This document shows positions 32,742 through 33,300 of a stretch of DNA of 33,300 nt, one piece after another. The position numbers and the translations under genes were made by a program. Location of the stretch: NCBI GenBank assembly GCA_018262575.1, contig JAGSYU010000023.1, positions 1 through 33,300 of the forward strand. The letters run 5' to 3'. How positions within the stretch are numbered: position 1 is the first letter of the stretch; each line of letters opens with the position of its first letter. The notes beneath the pieces were generated by a model, which ran no database searches, was not told the DNA's origin, and worked only from the letters and a program-made list of their open reading frames with translations. The DNA comes from Pseudomonadota bacterium (GTDB taxonomy: Bacteria; Pseudomonadota; Alphaproteobacteria; Rhizobiales; Pleomorphomonadaceae).

Positions 32742-33300
32742 TCGATCTGGTCTGCGCCCGGCACCTGATGCATCCGGTCCTTTGCCCGACCTCGGGAAGA
32801 GCCCTTACGGGTTCAACCTTGTCGCCTACATGACAGCCTTCCAGTTGACGCCAATGTAAATGAGATCAGGCGCAGGAACGTCCGGCAGGATGGAGAGGAC
32901 AATCCTGTCGAGTAGATCTTGAGGAGAGCATCTAGTGCATCGGCCCAATAGAACGATATGGCGGCAAGAGCCAGTTCAGTTGGCAAGTTGGTGCATAAAC
33001 AAAGGAATCCAGCGCACAACACTCTACGCGCGGTGAATGTTTCGTCTGTGTCTGTGCCTTCGGAAGCGGTGACAAATCAAGCAGTCCGACGCTTCATTTG
33101 CGCATGGGCACGATTGCCCTGTTCGCCAAGGCTGTGCGACCTGTCCGCCGTCCGTTTTGTGATGCTCGCGGCTGGCTTGGCGGATTGGCAGGAATGGGGC
33201 CGCGCTTTGTTCACGATCCGCTCCAGTGTCACAGTTTATCAGATGCGTTTACCCGTCGGACATGCATGAGCCGAAGTTGTCCGAAGGTCTATGTTCCTAA
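32742..33300. other. Stretch without a supported gene
   Basis: The last 559 bases are visibly less GC-rich than the operons before them. Short open frames exist on both strands (for example 32958-33269 on plus and 32813-33022 on minus), but their translations have no recognisable domain, signal peptide or good ribosome-binding site. I see no tRNA, insertion-sequence ends or long repeats. It may be an intergenic region or a degraded gene running past the right edge. Confidence 0.4.

Noticed and set aside
32958-33269. 103-residue open frame near the right edge
   Set aside because: No good ribosome-binding site, no recognisable motif, and composition unlike the neighbouring genes.

Overview
The window is high-GC bacterial DNA with dense operons, ATGA/TGATG stop-start overlaps and an alphaproteobacterial gene repertoire: phnGHIJKL followed by a hexapeptide transferase, phnCDE1E2MN and a DUF1045 gene. 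A Hyphomicrobiales (Rhizobiales) host is the best guess; genus cannot be told from sequence alone. It reads as a nutrient-scavenging region followed by a tungsten/molybdenum enzyme cluster.

1-4000 (minus strand): a sugar or polyol ABC transporter (binding protein, RbsC/FrcC-type permease, ATPase cut by the left edge) preceded by a SorC-family regulator. The permease carries a frameshifting internal deletion near its C-terminus, and its frame then runs without a stop into the ATPase gene. A shared 10-mer upstream of the regulator and of the binding-protein gene is a candidate operator.

4100-17330: a complete C-P lyase (phosphonate) locus. phnF diverges from phnG over a 9-6-9 inverted repeat. 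Then come phnG, phnH, phnI, a 54-codon membrane-protein gene on the opposite strand, phnJ, phnK, phnL, a hexapeptide transferase, phnC, phnD, two phnE permeases, phnM, phnN and a DUF1045 2H-phosphoesterase that may stand in for the absent phnP.

17400-24100: a second uptake operon (ATPase, binding protein, two permeases) that ends with a LacI regulator, an inositol-monophosphatase-family phosphatase and a calcineurin-like phosphodiesterase. A 16-bp perfect palindrome sits just before its first gene. The enzyme pair suggests import and stepwise hydrolysis of an organic phosphodiester, a fitting neighbour for the phosphonate genes.

24200-32720: a ModE-type DNA-binding protein, an aldehyde:ferredoxin oxidoreductase (AOR)-family tungsto/molybdoenzyme, MoaD, a MoeB/ThiF-type activating enzyme, a second beta-grasp protein without a C-terminal Gly-Gly, a 500-residue GlpC/HdrB-like iron-sulfur protein, MoeA, and a regulator joining an AcoR-like GAF-PAS sensor to a CRP/FNR-type C-terminal half. 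This cluster holds the most unusual content: an AOR whose only evident redox partner is a GlpC-like protein, and a sensor that has a CRP-type output where a sigma54 AAA+ domain would be expected. The last ~560 bases show no supported gene.
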